A stretch of DNA of 64,000 bases from Sphingomonas sp. GTDB lineage: Bacteria; Pseudomonadota; Alphaproteobacteria; Sphingomonadales; Sphingomonadaceae. The notes under the pieces are model-generated. The model was not told where the DNA came from, ran no database searches, and saw only the letters and a list, made by a program, of their open reading frames with translations. This document shows positions 7,983-17,745 of the stretch, in pieces. Within the stretch, counting starts at the first letter, position 1. Every line of letters begins with the position of its first letter. Position numbers and translations under genes: made by a program. The stretch covers positions 58,125 through 122,124 of the forward strand of contig JAFIGU010000044.1 in the NCBI GenBank assembly GCA_017849555.1, read 5' to 3'.

Positions 7983-10241
7983 TCAGCGTGCGATTCCTCC
8001 GGCAGCAAGCACCGCGAGCGTCACCAATTCGCTGGCGGTGGAGGTCATCGGGGCGATCTGCACCGGCTTTTCCATCCCGATCAGCATCGGGCCGATCATC
8101 GAATCCCCGCCCAGTTCGCGGAGCAGCTTGGCCGAAATATTGGCCGATTGCAGCCCCGGCATCACCAGCACATTGGCCGGACCCGAAAGCCGCGCGAACG
8201 GATAGTTCGCCAGCTGGCGCGGGTTGAGCGCGACGTCGGGGGCCATTTCGCCCTCATATTCGAACCCGACCTTACGCTCGTCGAGCACCCCCACCGCGGC
8301 GCGGATATTCTCCAGCCACAGCCCTTCCGGGTTGCCGAAGGTCGAGTAACTGAGGAAGGCGACGCGCGGCTCATGCCCCATGCGGCGCGCGACCTGCGCG
8401 GTCTGCTCGGCGATATCGGCGAGCTCCTCGGGGCTTGGGCGTTCGTTGACGGTGGTGTCGGCGATGAACACCGTATGGCTCTGCCCGACGAGGATATGGA
8501 TGCCGAACGGGGTGCGGTTGACCTCGGGATCGATCACGCGCTTCACCTCGCGCATCGTCTGCGCCCAGGTCCGCGTCGTGCCGGTGATCATCGCATCGGC
8601 CTGGCCGAGCTGGAGCATCACCGCGCCGAAGATGTTGCGGTTCTGGTTGATCATCCGCTCGCAATCGCGGCGCAGATAGCCGCGGCGCTGGAGCCGCGCG
8701 TAGAGGAAGTCGACCATCTGCGGCACCAGCGGCGAGTGGCGGCTGTTGTGCAGCTCATATTCCTCGGGGTTGCTCACCCCCAGCGCGCGCAGCCGCTCGG
8801 GCACGTCGTCGCGCCCGACCAGCACCGGGACGCCATAGCCCCCTTCCTTGAACTGGATCGCGGCGCGCAGCACCACTTCTTCCTCGCCCTCGGCGAACAG
8901 CACGCGCTTGGGGTGCGCGCGCGCGCCCTCATAAGCGAGCGTGAGCAGCGAATTGGTCGGGTTGAGCCGCCCGCGCAATTGCTGACGATAGCCCTCCATA
9001 TCGAGGATCGGCTTGGTCGCGACCCCCGAATCCATCGCCGCCTTGGCGACCGCGGCGGGCACCACCTCCATCAGCCGCGGATCGAACGGCGCCGGGATGA
9101 TATAATCGGGGCCGAAGACGTGGCGCACGCCATAGGCCATCGCCACTTCCTCGGGCACGCGCTCGCGCGCCAGCTCGGCGATCGCCTGCGCTGCGGCGAT
9201 CTTCATCTCCTCGTTGATCGCCGAGGCGCGCACGTCGAGCGCGCCGCGGAAGATGAACGGGAAGCCGAGCACGTTGTTAACCTGGTTGGGATAATCCGAA
9301 CGGCCTGTCGCGACGATCGCGTCGGGGCGCGCCGCCTTGGCATCCTCCGGGCGGATTTCGGGATCGGGATTGGCCATCGCGAAGATGATCGGCGCCTTGG
9401 CCATGTCCTTGACCATCTCGGGCTTGAGCGCGCCCGCGGCGGAGAGACCGAGGAACACGTCCGCGCCGACCAACGCCTCGGTGAGCGAGCGCCGCTCGGT
9501 CACCACGGCATGTGCCGACTGCCATTGGTTGATCCCCTCGCGGCCCTGATAGATCACGCCCTTGCGGTCGCAGATCAGCACATTGTCCGAGCGCACCCCC
9601 ATCGCCTTGATCAGCTCGGTGCAGGCGATCGCCGCCGCGCCCGCGCCGTTGACCACCACCTTCACCTCATCGAGCTTGCGCCCGGTGAGCAGGCAGGGGT
9701 TGATCAGGCGCGCGGGGGTGCTGATCGCGGGGCGGTGCTGCGCGTCGTGGACCACCGGGATGTTCATCCGCTCGCGCAGCGTCTGCTCGATGATGAAGCA
9801 CTCCGGTGCCTTGATATCCTCCAGGTTGATCCCGCCGAACGACGGCTCCAGCAGCGCGACGCAATTGATGAATGCGTCGACGTCCTCCGTCTTGACCTCC
9901 AGATCGATCGAATCGACGTCGGCGAAGCGCTTGAACAGCACTGCCTTGCCCTCCATCACCGGCTTCGACGCCAGCGCGCCGAGATTGCCCATGCCGAGGA
10001 TCGCGGTGCCGTTCGAGATCACCGCGACGAGATTGCCCTTGGCGGTATAATCATAAGCGGTCGCCGGATCGTCCGCGATCGCCTGCACCGGCACCGCCAC
10101 GCCCGGCGAATAGGCCAACGCCAGATCGCGCTGCGTCGCCATCGGCTTGGACGCGACGATCTCGATCTTCCCCGGCCGCCCCTCGGAATGAAACAGCAGG
10201 GCCTCGCGTTCGGAAAATTGGACGTTGGTGGTTTCGGACAT
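7983..10241 (-). CDS. maeB: NADP-dependent malic enzyme with phosphotransacetylase-like domain
   Basis: A 752-residue MaeB-type enzyme that decarboxylates malate to pyruvate with NADP. The N-terminal malic domain has [12 protein letters not shown] and the Tyr region YDYTAKGN; the NAD-binding domain has [20 protein letters not shown] at about 190; the last ~320 residues are a phosphotransacetylase-like domain ([43 protein letters not shown]), thought to be regulatory rather than catalytic in this family. Length fits the hybrid class. It stands alone on the minus strand, 50 bases downstream of tag, and shares no overlap with it. Confidence 0.96.
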   Translation of the reverse strand: MSETTNVQFSEREALLFHSEGRPGKIEIVASKPMATQRDLALAYSPGVAVPVQAIADDPATAYDYTAKGNLVAVISNGTAILGMGNLGALASKPVMEGKAVLFKRFADVDSIDLEVKTEDVDAFINCVALLEPSFGGINLEDIKAPECFIIEQTLRERMNIPVVHDAQHRPAISTPARLINPCLLTGRKLDEVKVVVNGAGAAAIACTELIKAMGVRSDNVLICDRKGVIYQGREGINQWQSAHAVVTERRSLTEALVGADVFLGLSAAGALKPEMVKDMAKAPIIFAMANPDPEIRPEDAKAARPDAIVATGRSDYPNQVNNVLGFPFIFRGALDVRASAINEEMKIAAAQAIAELARERVPEEVAMAYGVRHVFGPDYIIPAPFDPRLMEVVPAAVAKAAMDSGVATKPILDMEGYRQQLRGRLNPTNSLLTLAYEGARAHPKRVLFAEGEEEVVLRAAIQFKEGGYGVPVLVGRDDVPERLRALGVSNPEEYELHNSRHSPLVPQMVDFLYARLQRRGYLRRDCERMINQNRNIFGAVMLQLGQADAMITGTTRTWAQTMREVKRVIDPEVNRTPFGIHILVGQSHTVFIADTTVNERPSPEELADIAEQTAQVARRMGHEPRVAFLSYSTFGNPEGLWLENIRAAVGVLDERKVGFEYEGEMAPDVALNPRQLANYPFARLSGPANVLVMPGLQSANISAKLLRELGGDSMIGPMLIGMEKPVQIAPMTSTASELVTLAVLAAGGIAR

Positions 10242-10291
10242 GCTGGAGCCTTGCTGGAGAGACGTAGGGGAATTTCTTTAGGCAGCGGCCG

Positions 10292-10849
10292 TCACGATGC
10301 AACCATTCCCCGCCGAAAACAGGCCGCGGCATGATCGTTGACGATCCCCACCGCCTGCATCCAGGCATAGACGATCGTCGGCCCGACGAACTTGAACCCG
10401 CGCGCTTTCAATTCCTTCGAGATGCGCTCCGACAACGGCGTGCTCGCGGGGACGTTCACCCCGTCGCCGGTGATCGGTTTCCCGTCGGTGAACCCCCAGC
10501 AGAAATCGTGGAACGCCTGCGCCCCCATCTGCTGATAGAGGCGCGCGCCGGCGATCGTCGCCTCGATCTTGGCGCGCGACCGCACGATCCCGGCATCGCC
10601 GAGCAGGCGCGCCACATCATCCTCGTCGAACGCGGCGACCCTGGCGGGATCGAAACCGGCGAAGGCAGCGCGGAATCCCTCGCGCTTGGCGAGGATCGTG
10701 CGCCACGAGAGGCCAGCCTGAAACCCCTCCAGCATCAGCATTTCCCACAACATCCGCGGATTGTGCTGCGGCACGCCCCATTCGGCGTCATGATAGTCGC
10801 GTTCGAGCGGGTCTTTCTCCGCCCAGCGGCAGCGTCGTTGTTCGCTCAT
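10292..10849 (-). CDS. tag: DNA-3-methyladenine glycosylase I
   Basis: A 185-residue base-excision glycosylase that removes 3-methyladenine. Hallmarks are CRWAEKDPLERDYHDAEWGV at the N-terminus (catalytic Glu in AEWG), LMLEGFQAGLSW and the C-terminal KFVGPTIVYAWMQAVGIVND with the zinc-site His. The frame is open upstream to 10951. ATG 10849 is preferred because GGGGAG sits six bases upstream; ATG 10855 would touch that site. It is divergent from mutS, whose start lies only 49 bases away, so two DNA-repair genes share a very short promoter region. Confidence 0.95.
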   Translation of the reverse strand: MSEQRRCRWAEKDPLERDYHDAEWGVPQHNPRMLWEMLMLEGFQAGLSWRTILAKREGFRAAFAGFDPARVAAFDEDDVARLLGDAGIVRSRAKIEATIAGARLYQQMGAQAFHDFCWGFTDGKPITGDGVNVPASTPLSERISKELKARGFKFVGPTIVYAWMQAVGIVNDHAAACFRRGMVAS

Positions 10850-10898
10850 GCTCATCTCCCCTGTTCCCCGGCCGCGCGGGACGGTATCGCCCGTCCCG

Positions 10899-13499
10899 AT
10901 GACCGCTGTTGCCGCTCCCACGCCGATGATGGCGCAATATCTCGCGCTCAAGGAAGAGGCCGGCGATTGCCTGCTCTTCTACCGCATGGGCGATTTCTTC
11001 GAACTGTTCTTTGACGACGCCAAGACGGCAAGCGCGGTGCTCGATATCGCGCTCACCGCACGCGGCGAGCATGGCGGGGCGCCGATCCCGATGTGCGGCG
11101 TCCCGGCGCATGCCGCGACCGGCTATCTCCAGCGGCTGATCAAGGCCGGCCACCGCGTCGCGATCGCCGACCAGACCGAATCGCCCGAGGCGGCGCGCAA
11201 GGCGCGCGGATCGAAGGCGCTGGTCAACCGCGCGATCATCCGCGTCGTCACCGCGGGCACGCTGACCGAGGAGGCGTTGCTCGACGCGCGCACCGCCAAT
11301 TGGTGCGTCGCCGTGGGCGAAGCGGCGGGCGAGATCGCGCTCGCCGCGGCGGACATCTCGACCGGGCGGTTCGAGGTGATCGCCTGCACCGCACAGGGGC
11401 TGGGCGCCGAGCTGGCGCGGCTCGCCGCGGCCGAGGTGATCGCCGCCGAGGGCAGCGACGCACCGGCAACGGTGTGGCGCCCGCGCGGCGATTTCGAGAG
11501 CGCAGCGGGCGAGGCGCGGCTGAAGCGATTGTTCGGGGTCGCGACGCTCGACGGCTTCGGCCAGTTCGGTCGCGCGATGCTCGCCGCCGCCGGGGGCCTC
11601 GTCGCCTATCTCGATCATACCGCCAAGGGCGCCTTGCCCTTCCTGCGCCCGCCGCGGCTGTCGAGCGCGAACGCCGCAATGGCGATCGACGCCGCGACCC
11701 GCGACAGCCTCGAACTGACCCAGACGACCGGCGGCGCGCGCAAGGGCAGCCTGCTCGATGCGGTCGACCGCACCGTCACCGGCGCGGGCGCGCGGCTGCT
11801 CGCCGCCGATATCGGCGCGCCGCTGATGGACCGCGCGGGCGTGGATGCGCGGCTCGATCTGGTGCAATTGTTCCACGACGACGGCGCACTGCGCGAACGG
11901 CTGCGCGCGGCGTTGCGGGCTTTGCCCGATATCGGGCGTGCGCTCGGGCGGCTGGCGGCGGGGCGTGGTTCCCCGCGCGACCTCGGCCAGCTTCGTGACG
12001 GGCTCGACGGCGCCTGGCTGCTCGGCGAGACGCTCGGCGCGGTCGAAGCGCCGCCGCGCCTGCTCGCCGAGCTCGCCCCGCAATTGCGCGGGCACGGCGC
12101 GCTGATCGATCTGCTCAAGCGCGCGCTCGTCCCCGCCCCGCCGATCGATGCCGCCGACGGCGGCTATATCGCCGCGGGCTACGACGCCGCGCTCGACGAT
12201 CTGCGCGATGCGGGCGCCGGGGGCCGCCGCGCGATCGCCGCGCTGGAGGCGAAATATCGCGCCGAGACGGGGATCGCCGCGCTCAAGATCCGCCACAACG
12301 GCGTGCTCGGCTATCATATCGAGGTGCCCGCCAAGGCCGCCGACGCGCTGATGCGGCCCGAATCCGGCTTCACCCACCGCCAGACGCTCGCCGGGGTGGT
12401 CCGCTTCAACGCCCCCGAGCTGCACGAGGTCGCTGCGCGGGTGACGCAGGCCGGGGCGCATGCGCTCGCCGCCGAAGCCGCGCATCTCGAGGAGCTGACC
12501 GGCGCGGCGCTCGCCCGCCGCGAGGAGATCGCCGCCACCGCCGATGCGCTCGCGCGGCTCGACGTCGCGGCGGGCAATGCCGAGCGCGCGGCGGAAGGCG
12601 GCTGGGCGCGTCCGCACCTTACCGACGATGCGCGGTTCGAGGTGGCCGGCGGGCGGCACCCGGTGGTCGAGGCGGCGGTCGCCAGGGCCGGCGAGCGCTT
12701 CGTCGCCAATGATTGCACGCTCTCCGAAAATTCGCGGCTGTGGCTCGTCACCGGGCCGAACATGGGCGGCAAATCGACCTTCCTGCGCCAGAATGCGCTG
12801 ATCGCGGTGCTCGCGCAGGCGGGCTGCTACGTCCCGGCGAACAAGGCGACATTGGGGCTGGTCGACCGGCTGTTCAGCCGCGTCGGCGCGTCGGACAATC
12901 TCGCGCGCGGGCGATCGACCTTCATGGTCGAGATGGTCGAGACCGCGGCGATCCTCGCGCAGGCGACCCAGCGCTCGTTCGTCATCCTCGACGAGGTCGG
13001 GCGCGGCACCTCGACCTATGACGGGCTCGCGATCGCCTGGGCGGTGGTCGAGGCAATCCACGAGGACAATCGCTGTCGCTGCCTGTTCGCGACGCATTAC
13101 CACGAGCTGACCCGGCTCGCCGAACGCTGCGACGCGCTGACCCTGCACAATGTCCGCGCGCGCGAGTGGAAGGGCGAACTGGTGCTGCTCCACGAAGTCG
13201 CCGACGGACCGGCCGATCGCAGCTACGGCCTCGCGGTGGCGCGGCTCGCCGGGATGCCGCCGGCGACGGTGGCGCGCGCCAAGGCGGTGCTGGCGAAGCT
13301 GGAGGCCGGGCGGCAGAAGACCGGCGGGCTCGCCGCGGGGCTCGACGACTTGCCGCTGTTCGCCGCGACGCTGCCGGCCGAGGAGGAACGGGGCGATGCG
13401 GTGCGGCGCGAGGTGGAGGCGCTCGACGTCGACGCGCTCACCCCGCGCGAGGCGCTCGATACGCTCTACCGGCTGAAGGCGCTGGCGCGCGAGGGATAG
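10899..13499 (+). CDS. mutS: DNA mismatch repair protein MutS
   Basis: An 866-residue mismatch recognition ATPase. The mismatch-reading Phe-x-Glu motif is in GDFFELFFDDA near residue 37. The clamp and core follow, then the ABC ATPase with Walker A GPNMGGKST near residue 622, the signature region around RGRSTFMVEM, Walker B VILDEVGRGTSTYDG, and FATHYHELTRLAE. The reading frame opens at 10848, but ATG 10899 (MTAVAAPTPMMAQYL) gives the family-typical start. Complete, with no anomaly seen. Divergent from tag. Confidence 0.98.
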   Translation: MTAVAAPTPMMAQYLALKEEAGDCLLFYRMGDFFELFFDDAKTASAVLDIALTARGEHGGAPIPMCGVPAHAATGYLQRLIKAGHRVAIADQTESPEAARKARGSKALVNRAIIRVVTAGTLTEEALLDARTANWCVAVGEAAGEIALAAADISTGRFEVIACTAQGLGAELARLAAAEVIAAEGSDAPATVWRPRGDFESAAGEARLKRLFGVATLDGFGQFGRAMLAAAGGLVAYLDHTAKGALPFLRPPRLSSANAAMAIDAATRDSLELTQTTGGARKGSLLDAVDRTVTGAGARLLAADIGAPLMDRAGVDARLDLVQLFHDDGALRERLRAALRALPDIGRALGRLAAGRGSPRDLGQLRDGLDGAWLLGETLGAVEAPPRLLAELAPQLRGHGALIDLLKRALVPAPPIDAADGGYIAAGYDAALDDLRDAGAGGRRAIAALEAKYRAETGIAALKIRHNGVLGYHIEVPAKAADALMRPESGFTHRQTLAGVVRFNAPELHEVAARVTQAGAHALAAEAAHLEELTGAALARREEIAATADALARLDVAAGNAERAAEGGWARPHLTDDARFEVAGGRHPVVEAAVARAGERFVANDCTLSENSRLWLVTGPNMGGKSTFLRQNALIAVLAQAGCYVPANKATLGLVDRLFSRVGASDNLARGRSTFMVEMVETAAILAQATQRSFVILDEVGRGTSTYDGLAIAWAVVEAIHEDNRCRCLFATHYHELTRLAERCDALTLHNVRAREWKGELVLLHEVADGPADRSYGLAVARLAGMPPATVARAKAVLAKLEAGRQKTGGLAAGLDDLPLFAATLPAEEERGDAVRREVEALDVDALTPREALDTLYRLKALAREG

Positions 13500-13599
13500 G
13501 CAAAGTTCACGAAGTTCACACGAGTGGCGCTTTTGCGGGGCGATCGGGATTTCGACGCAAACGCTTGTTTTTAGGCCGTTTTAAACACGAACAGGTCAC

Positions 13600-13672
13600 G
13601 ATCCACCCCGGCGAAGGCCGGGGTCCAGCATCGGACCGGTCGTAACTGGACCCCGGCCTTCGCCGGGGTGGT
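13600..13672. repeat. Palindromic intergenic repeat (family A variant)
   Basis: CCACCCCGGCGAAGGCCGGG followed by GTCCA is mirrored about 25 bases later by TGGACCCCGGCCTTCGCCGG followed by GGTGG. Each arm also has its own internal dyad. It lies between the convergent ends of mutS and the S66 peptidase gene, where it could also act as a bidirectional transcription stop. Confidence 0.7.
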
Positions 13673-13696
13673 GAAAGGGGTGATAAGGCCTCTCCT

Positions 13697-14518
13697 TCAC
13701 CCGACCCCGAATGGCACGACGCGGTTGCTCTGGGTGTGACCGATCTCCGCGCGCCCGAGGAACGGCACCCCCATATCACGGCACCAGCGCGTCATCATCG
13801 TTTCGAGCGGCTCGTTCCACGGCGGATCGTTGGCCTGCACATCGGTCACCGCGCCGAGCCGGATCCCGGCGATCCCGCGCAGCTGGGTCGCGTTGGCGAG
13901 CGTGAACAGCATGCGATCGACATTGTAGAGCGGCTCGGACACTTCCTCGATCAGCAGCACGTGATCGGCGAGGTCGGGGAGCCACGGCGTCCCGATCAGG
14001 CTGTGGAGGATCGCGAGGTTGAACGCCGCCGCGGGGCGCCCGCCGAGCCCCGGCTCCAGCCCCTGCCGGTCGCCCGTCAGCCACCCCAAGGTGCGCGCGA
14101 TCGTGCGGTCGCCGCCGTCACGCATCACGTCGACCGGCATCGGCCCGTGCGCCGGGCGCCCGATCCGCCGGGCATAAAGCGCCGCCAGCATGAACCCCAT
14201 GTCCGAATAGCCGACATAGGCCTTGGCCTTCGCCGCCGCGGAGAGCTGCGGCATCGCATGGCCGAGGATGCGATTCGAGCCATAGCCGCCGCGCGCGAAC
14301 CAGATCGCGTCGAACCCCGCATCATTGGCGAATTCGAGGAACGCCGCCGCGCGGCGCGCGTCCGGGCCGGCGAAATGCCCGCCGTCGCTTTCGAAACATT
14401 GCGGGTGAAAGACGAGATCGACCGCCGGATAAGCGATCGCCGCGAACGCCGCGGTGCGCTCGGCCGCCAGCCGGTCGAGCGTCTTGGCCGGCGCGACGAT
14501 CCCGATACGCAACGTCAT
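13697..14518 (-). CDS. S66 family LD-carboxypeptidase (murein tetrapeptide carboxypeptidase-like)
   Basis: A 273-residue serine peptidase of family S66 (LdcA/MccF). The pieces of the expected Ser-Glu-His triad are visible: GYSDMGFML near residue 100 (nucleophile Ser), VLLIEEVSEPLYN (Glu) and IGHTQSN near the C-terminus (His). FARGGYGSNRIL matches the conserved oxyanion region. Family members cleave the terminal D-Ala from murein tetrapeptides during recycling, or cleave microcin C. It is divergent from a MurC/Mpl-like ligase, which favours the recycling role. Confidence 0.85.
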   Translation of the reverse strand: MTLRIGIVAPAKTLDRLAAERTAAFAAIAYPAVDLVFHPQCFESDGGHFAGPDARRAAAFLEFANDAGFDAIWFARGGYGSNRILGHAMPQLSAAAKAKAYVGYSDMGFMLAALYARRIGRPAHGPMPVDVMRDGGDRTIARTLGWLTGDRQGLEPGLGGRPAAAFNLAILHSLIGTPWLPDLADHVLLIEEVSEPLYNVDRMLFTLANATQLRGIAGIRLGAVTDVQANDPPWNEPLETMMTRWCRDMGVPFLGRAEIGHTQSNRVVPFGVG

Positions 14519-14588
14519 TTCCCCCGGGTTGAGCCTGTCCCGAAACCGCGATAGCCCGCCGCAATATGTAACGGCAACCTTGCTCGCT

Positions 14589-14697
14589 CGTCACCCCGGG
14601 CTTGTCCCGGGGTCCACCGGGAGGCAGAGGCTGGACGAGAGGTTCTTGCGACAAGGCCTGAGGCACTATGGGCCCCGGCACAAGCCCGGGGTGACGG
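14589..14697. repeat. Palindromic intergenic repeat (family A variant)
   Basis: CGTCACCCCGGGCTTGTCCC followed by GGGGTCC near 14589 is mirrored by GGCACAAGCCCGGGGTGACG ending near 14696, with about 55 bases between. It sits directly upstream of the Mur ligase gene and so lies in its leader. Confidence 0.7.
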
Positions 14698-14709
14698 GAT
14701 GGATTACAG

Positions 14710-16095
14710 ATGACCGCCAACCAACGTTACTTCCTCGTCGGGATCGGCGGATCGGGGATGATGCCGCTGGCGATGATCCTTGCCGGGCGCGGCGCCAGCG
14801 TCGCGGGATCGGATCGCTCACTCGATCAGGGGCGCGTGCCGGCCAAGTTCGACGCGCTCAGGGCATTGGGGGTCACGCTCCACCCGCAGGACGGATCGGG
14901 GATCACCGCGCCCGACCAGATCGTCGTCGCGTCGGCGGCGGTCGAGGAGACGGTCGCCGATCTCGTCACCGCGACGCGGCTCGGCTGCCCGCGCCTCACC
15001 CGCGCCGAGCTCAACGCGCGGCTGTTCAACGCCAGCGCGCTGCCGATCGGGGTCGCGGGCACATCGGGCAAGTCGACCGTGACCGGGATGATCGCCGCGA
15101 TCCTCCATGCGGCGGGCGGCGACCCGACGGTGATGAACGGCGCGGTGATGAAGGATTTCGCCAGCGCCGACCGCCCCTTCGCCAGCGCGCTCGTCGGCCG
15201 GGGCGACGCTTACGTCAGCGAGGTCGACGAAAGCGACGGGTCGATCGCGCTTTATGCCCCGCGGATCGCGGTGCTCAATAATGTGAGCCTCGATCACAAG
15301 TCGCTCGAGGAATTGAACCGCTTGTTCGCCGCGTTCATCGGCAAGGCGGCGCATGCGATCGTCAATATCGACAATCCCGATGCCGCGGCGCTCGCGCTCG
15401 CCTTGCCGCGCGACCGCGTGACGCGCTTCGCGATCGACCGCGCCGCCGATCTGCAGGCGACCGACGTGGTCGAGGAGCCGTTCGCGGCAAGCTTCTCGCT
15501 CGGCGGCACGCGCGTCCGCCTCGCGGTGCCGGGGCGGCATAATGTGGCGAACGCGCTCGCGGCGATCGGGGCGGCGCTCGCGGCGGGCATCCCGCTCGAC
15601 CAGGCGATCGCGGGGATCGAGCGTTTCACCGGGTTGAAGCGCCGGTTCGATCTGGTCGGCAGCGCCGGCGGCGTCGCGGTGATCGACGATTTCGGGCACA
15701 ATCCCGACAAGATCGCCGCCACGCTCGATACGCTCCACGCCTTTCCCGGGCGCCTGCTGTTGCTGTTCCAGCCGCACGGCTATGGCCCGCTCAAGGTGAT
15801 GCGGCGCGAGCTGATCGCGATGTTCGCCGCCAAGCTGGCGCCGGGCGACCGGCTGGTGATGCCCGATCCGGTCTATCAGGGCGGGACGGTGACGCGCGAG
15901 GTGACCAGCGCCGATATCGTCGGCGATATCGCGATCGCGGGCGGCGACGCGCGGCACATCCCCGATCGCGATGCCGCCGCCGCCGCGCTGGTGGCGGAAG
16001 CCGCGCCGGGCGACCGCATCGTCGTGATGGGGGCGCGTGACGATACCTTGCCCTTGCTCGCGCAGCGGATGGTCGAGATGCTGGGCGCGCGCTGA
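14710..16095 (+). CDS. Mur ligase family protein (MurC/Mpl-like)
   Basis: A 461-residue three-domain Mur ligase. The N-terminal Rossmann region is VGIGGSGMMPLAMILAGRG; the ATP-binding P-loop is GVAGTSGKSTVTGM near residue 117; VSEVDESDGSIALYAP and NNVSLDHKSLEEL follow; the C-terminal domain has VIDDFGHNPDKIAATLDTL. These place it in the MurC/Mpl subgroup, which joins an amino acid or peptide to UDP-MurNAc. The P-loop Ser (GTSGKST rather than GTHGKTT) is unusual. Its neighbour is an S66 LD-carboxypeptidase, so recycling of murein tripeptide (Mpl role) is the likelier reading, but a MurC-type reaction is not excluded. Confidence 0.8.
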   Translation: MTANQRYFLVGIGGSGMMPLAMILAGRGASVAGSDRSLDQGRVPAKFDALRALGVTLHPQDGSGITAPDQIVVASAAVEETVADLVTATRLGCPRLTRAELNARLFNASALPIGVAGTSGKSTVTGMIAAILHAAGGDPTVMNGAVMKDFASADRPFASALVGRGDAYVSEVDESDGSIALYAPRIAVLNNVSLDHKSLEELNRLFAAFIGKAAHAIVNIDNPDAAALALALPRDRVTRFAIDRAADLQATDVVEEPFAASFSLGGTRVRLAVPGRHNVANALAAIGAALAAGIPLDQAIAGIERFTGLKRRFDLVGSAGGVAVIDDFGHNPDKIAATLDTLHAFPGRLLLLFQPHGYGPLKVMRRELIAMFAAKLAPGDRLVMPDPVYQGGTVTREVTSADIVGDIAIAGGDARHIPDRDAAAAALVAEAAPGDRIVVMGARDDTLPLLAQRMVEMLGAR

Positions 16096-16119
16096 ATACG
16101 CGCTCGGTACAGCCTCTTC

Positions 16120-16250
16120 TCCGTCATCCCCGCGAAGGCGGGGATCCATTCACGGAGGTCATCGAAGGAGCCGCTACGGCGGCGGCAATGGTTTCCCGCC
16201 TTCGCGGGAATGACGGAATGGTTTCCCGCCTTCGCGGGAATGACGGAAGG
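16120..16250. repeat. Cluster of three family A palindromic repeats
   Basis: CGTCATCCCCGCGAAGGCGG at about 16120 is followed by two near-identical inverted copies (TTTCCCGCCTTCGCGGGAAT then GACGG) near 16191 and 16219. Each unit is itself a dyad around CCCGC-N-GCGGG. The two inverted copies are a direct tandem of about 28 bases. Confidence 0.8.
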
Positions 16251-16318
16251 GTTGCGGCGGCGCGGAACCGCATGTCGCGCCGTTGTCCTGTACGGCTTCG
16301 ACGCCTAAATCCCCCGAC

Positions 16319-17023
16319 ATGCGTCCCCGTCTCGCCTTCCATCACACCGCGGGCACCGGCCCGACGATCGTCTTCCTCCCCGGCTATGCCTCCGACATGG
16401 AGGGCACCAAGGCGATCGCGCTCGAACAATGGGCCAAGGCGCAAGGCCGCGGCTATCTCCGCTTCGATTACGGCGGATGCGGCGCGAGCGAGGGCAGGTT
16501 CGAGGAACAGAGCTTCGCCGACTGGCGCGACGATGCGCTGGCGATGATCGATCAGGTCGCCGAAGGGCCGGTGGTGCTGGTCGGCTCGTCGATGGGCGGG
16601 TGGATCATGCTGTCGGCGGCGATCCAGCGGCCCGACCGCGTCGTCGCCTGCGTCGGCATCGCCCCCGCGCCCGATTTCACCGACTGGGGCTTTTCCACCG
16701 AGGAGAAGATGCGGCTCTTGCAGGAAGGGCGGATCGAGCGCGCCAACCCCTACGGCCCGCAACCGACCGTCTACACCAGCCGCTTCTGGCAATCGGGCGA
16801 GGCCAACCGGCTGATGTTCGGCGAGATCGCGATCGATTGCCCGGTGCGCTTCGTCCAGGGGCAGCGCGATCCCGACGTGCCGTGGCACCGCGCCGGGCGG
16901 CTCGCCGAGCTGATCCGTTCAGCCGATGTGCAGACCTGGCTGATCAAGGACGGCGACCACCGCCTGTCGCGCGACTCGGACATCGCGCTGATCGTCCGCG
17001 CGGTGGAGGATGTGTTGCGATGA
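16319..17023 (+). CDS. Alpha/beta hydrolase
   Basis: A 234-residue single-domain hydrolase. The catalytic triad can be read as Ser in VGSSMGGW near residue 95, Asp in GQRDPDVP near residue 185, and His in KDGDHRLSR near residue 216. TIVFLPGYASDMEG carries the oxyanion region. The layout resembles small esterases of the ABHD10/mycophenolic acyl glucuronide esterase type; the substrate is unknown. A TTG at 16284 keeps the frame open, but ATG 16319 fits the family N-terminus. The stop overlaps the next gene by four bases (ATGA), so the three genes to 18194 form an operon. Confidence 0.88.
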   Translation: MRPRLAFHHTAGTGPTIVFLPGYASDMEGTKAIALEQWAKAQGRGYLRFDYGGCGASEGRFEEQSFADWRDDALAMIDQVAEGPVVLVGSSMGGWIMLSAAIQRPDRVVACVGIAPAPDFTDWGFSTEEKMRLLQEGRIERANPYGPQPTVYTSRFWQSGEANRLMFGEIAIDCPVRFVQGQRDPDVPWHRAGRLAELIRSADVQTWLIKDGDHRLSRDSDIALIVRAVEDVLR

Positions 17024-17745
17024 TCCCGCTGATCGCCCTGCTGCTCGCCGCCGAGGATCCCGCCGCGCATTGCGTGACGCTGACCCGCGGCGACCCGGCG
17101 GAAGCCGAGCGGATCGCCGAGCGCTGGTCGCTCGCCGGGGGCGGATCGAAGGCCAAACAATGCCTCGGGCTCGCGCTGACCGCGCAGTCGCGCTACGCCG
17201 ACGCGGCGGCCGCGTTCGAGGCGGCGGCGCATCTCGCCGAGACCGAGAAGGACGCGCAGGCGGCGACCTATTGGGCGGAGGCGGGCAATGCGCGGCTCGC
17301 CGCCAATGATCCGATCAAGGCGCGCGCCGCGCTCGATGCCGCGCTGGCGGCGGGGGCGCTGACCGGGCTGCCGCTCGGCGAGGTGCATCTCGATCGCGCG
17401 CGCGCATTGGTCGCGACGGGGGACATGACGGGCGCGCGCGCCGATCTCGACGCGGCGACCCACGACGCGGCGGACGATCCGCTCGCCTGGCTGCTCTCCG
17501 CGACGCTGGCGCGGCGGATGAACGATCTGCCACGTGCCAAAAGCGATATCGCCGAGGCGTTGAAGCGCGCCTCGGACGACGCGCAGGTCCAGCTCGAAGC
17601 GGGCAATATCGCCGCGCTGGCGGGCGATGCGGCCGGCGCGAGGACCGCCTGGACCAATGCGCAACGGCTCGCGCCGAGCGCGCCGGCGGGGATTGCCGCC
17701 GGACAGGCATTGGCGCAATTCGATACCCCCACGGGAGCGAAATGA
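17020..17745 (+). CDS. TPR-repeat protein, probably exported
   Basis: A 241-residue protein with a short hydrophobic start (MIPLIALLLAAEDPAAH) that may be a signal peptide, then Ala-rich helical repeats matching TPR spacing: AKQCLGLALTAQSRYADAAA, ATYWAEAGNARLAANDPIKA, VHLDRARALVATGDMTGARA and so on to about residue 225. TPR proteins act as protein-interaction scaffolds. It overlaps its neighbours by four bases on both sides, so translation is probably coupled. No partner can be named from sequence. Confidence 0.8.
   Translation: MIPLIALLLAAEDPAAHCVTLTRGDPAEAERIAERWSLAGGGSKAKQCLGLALTAQSRYADAAAAFEAAAHLAETEKDAQAATYWAEAGNARLAANDPIKARAALDAALAAGALTGLPLGEVHLDRARALVATGDMTGARADLDAATHDAADDPLAWLLSATLARRMNDLPRAKSDIAEALKRASDDAQVQLEAGNIAALAGDAAGARTAWTNAQRLAPSAPAGIAAGQALAQFDTPTGAK

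Noticed and set aside
7977-10334. 785-codon plus-strand ORF opposite maeB
   Set aside because: The product is His/Arg/Asp-rich without domains, while the minus strand encodes a complete malic enzyme.
13600-13672. Intrinsic terminator of mutS
   Set aside because: It has the repeat-family layout of paired dyads and no T-run, so it is recorded as a repeat first.
16120-16250. CRISPR array
   Set aside because: Three copies of a short palindromic repeat, one in the opposite orientation, with unequal spacing and no cas genes.
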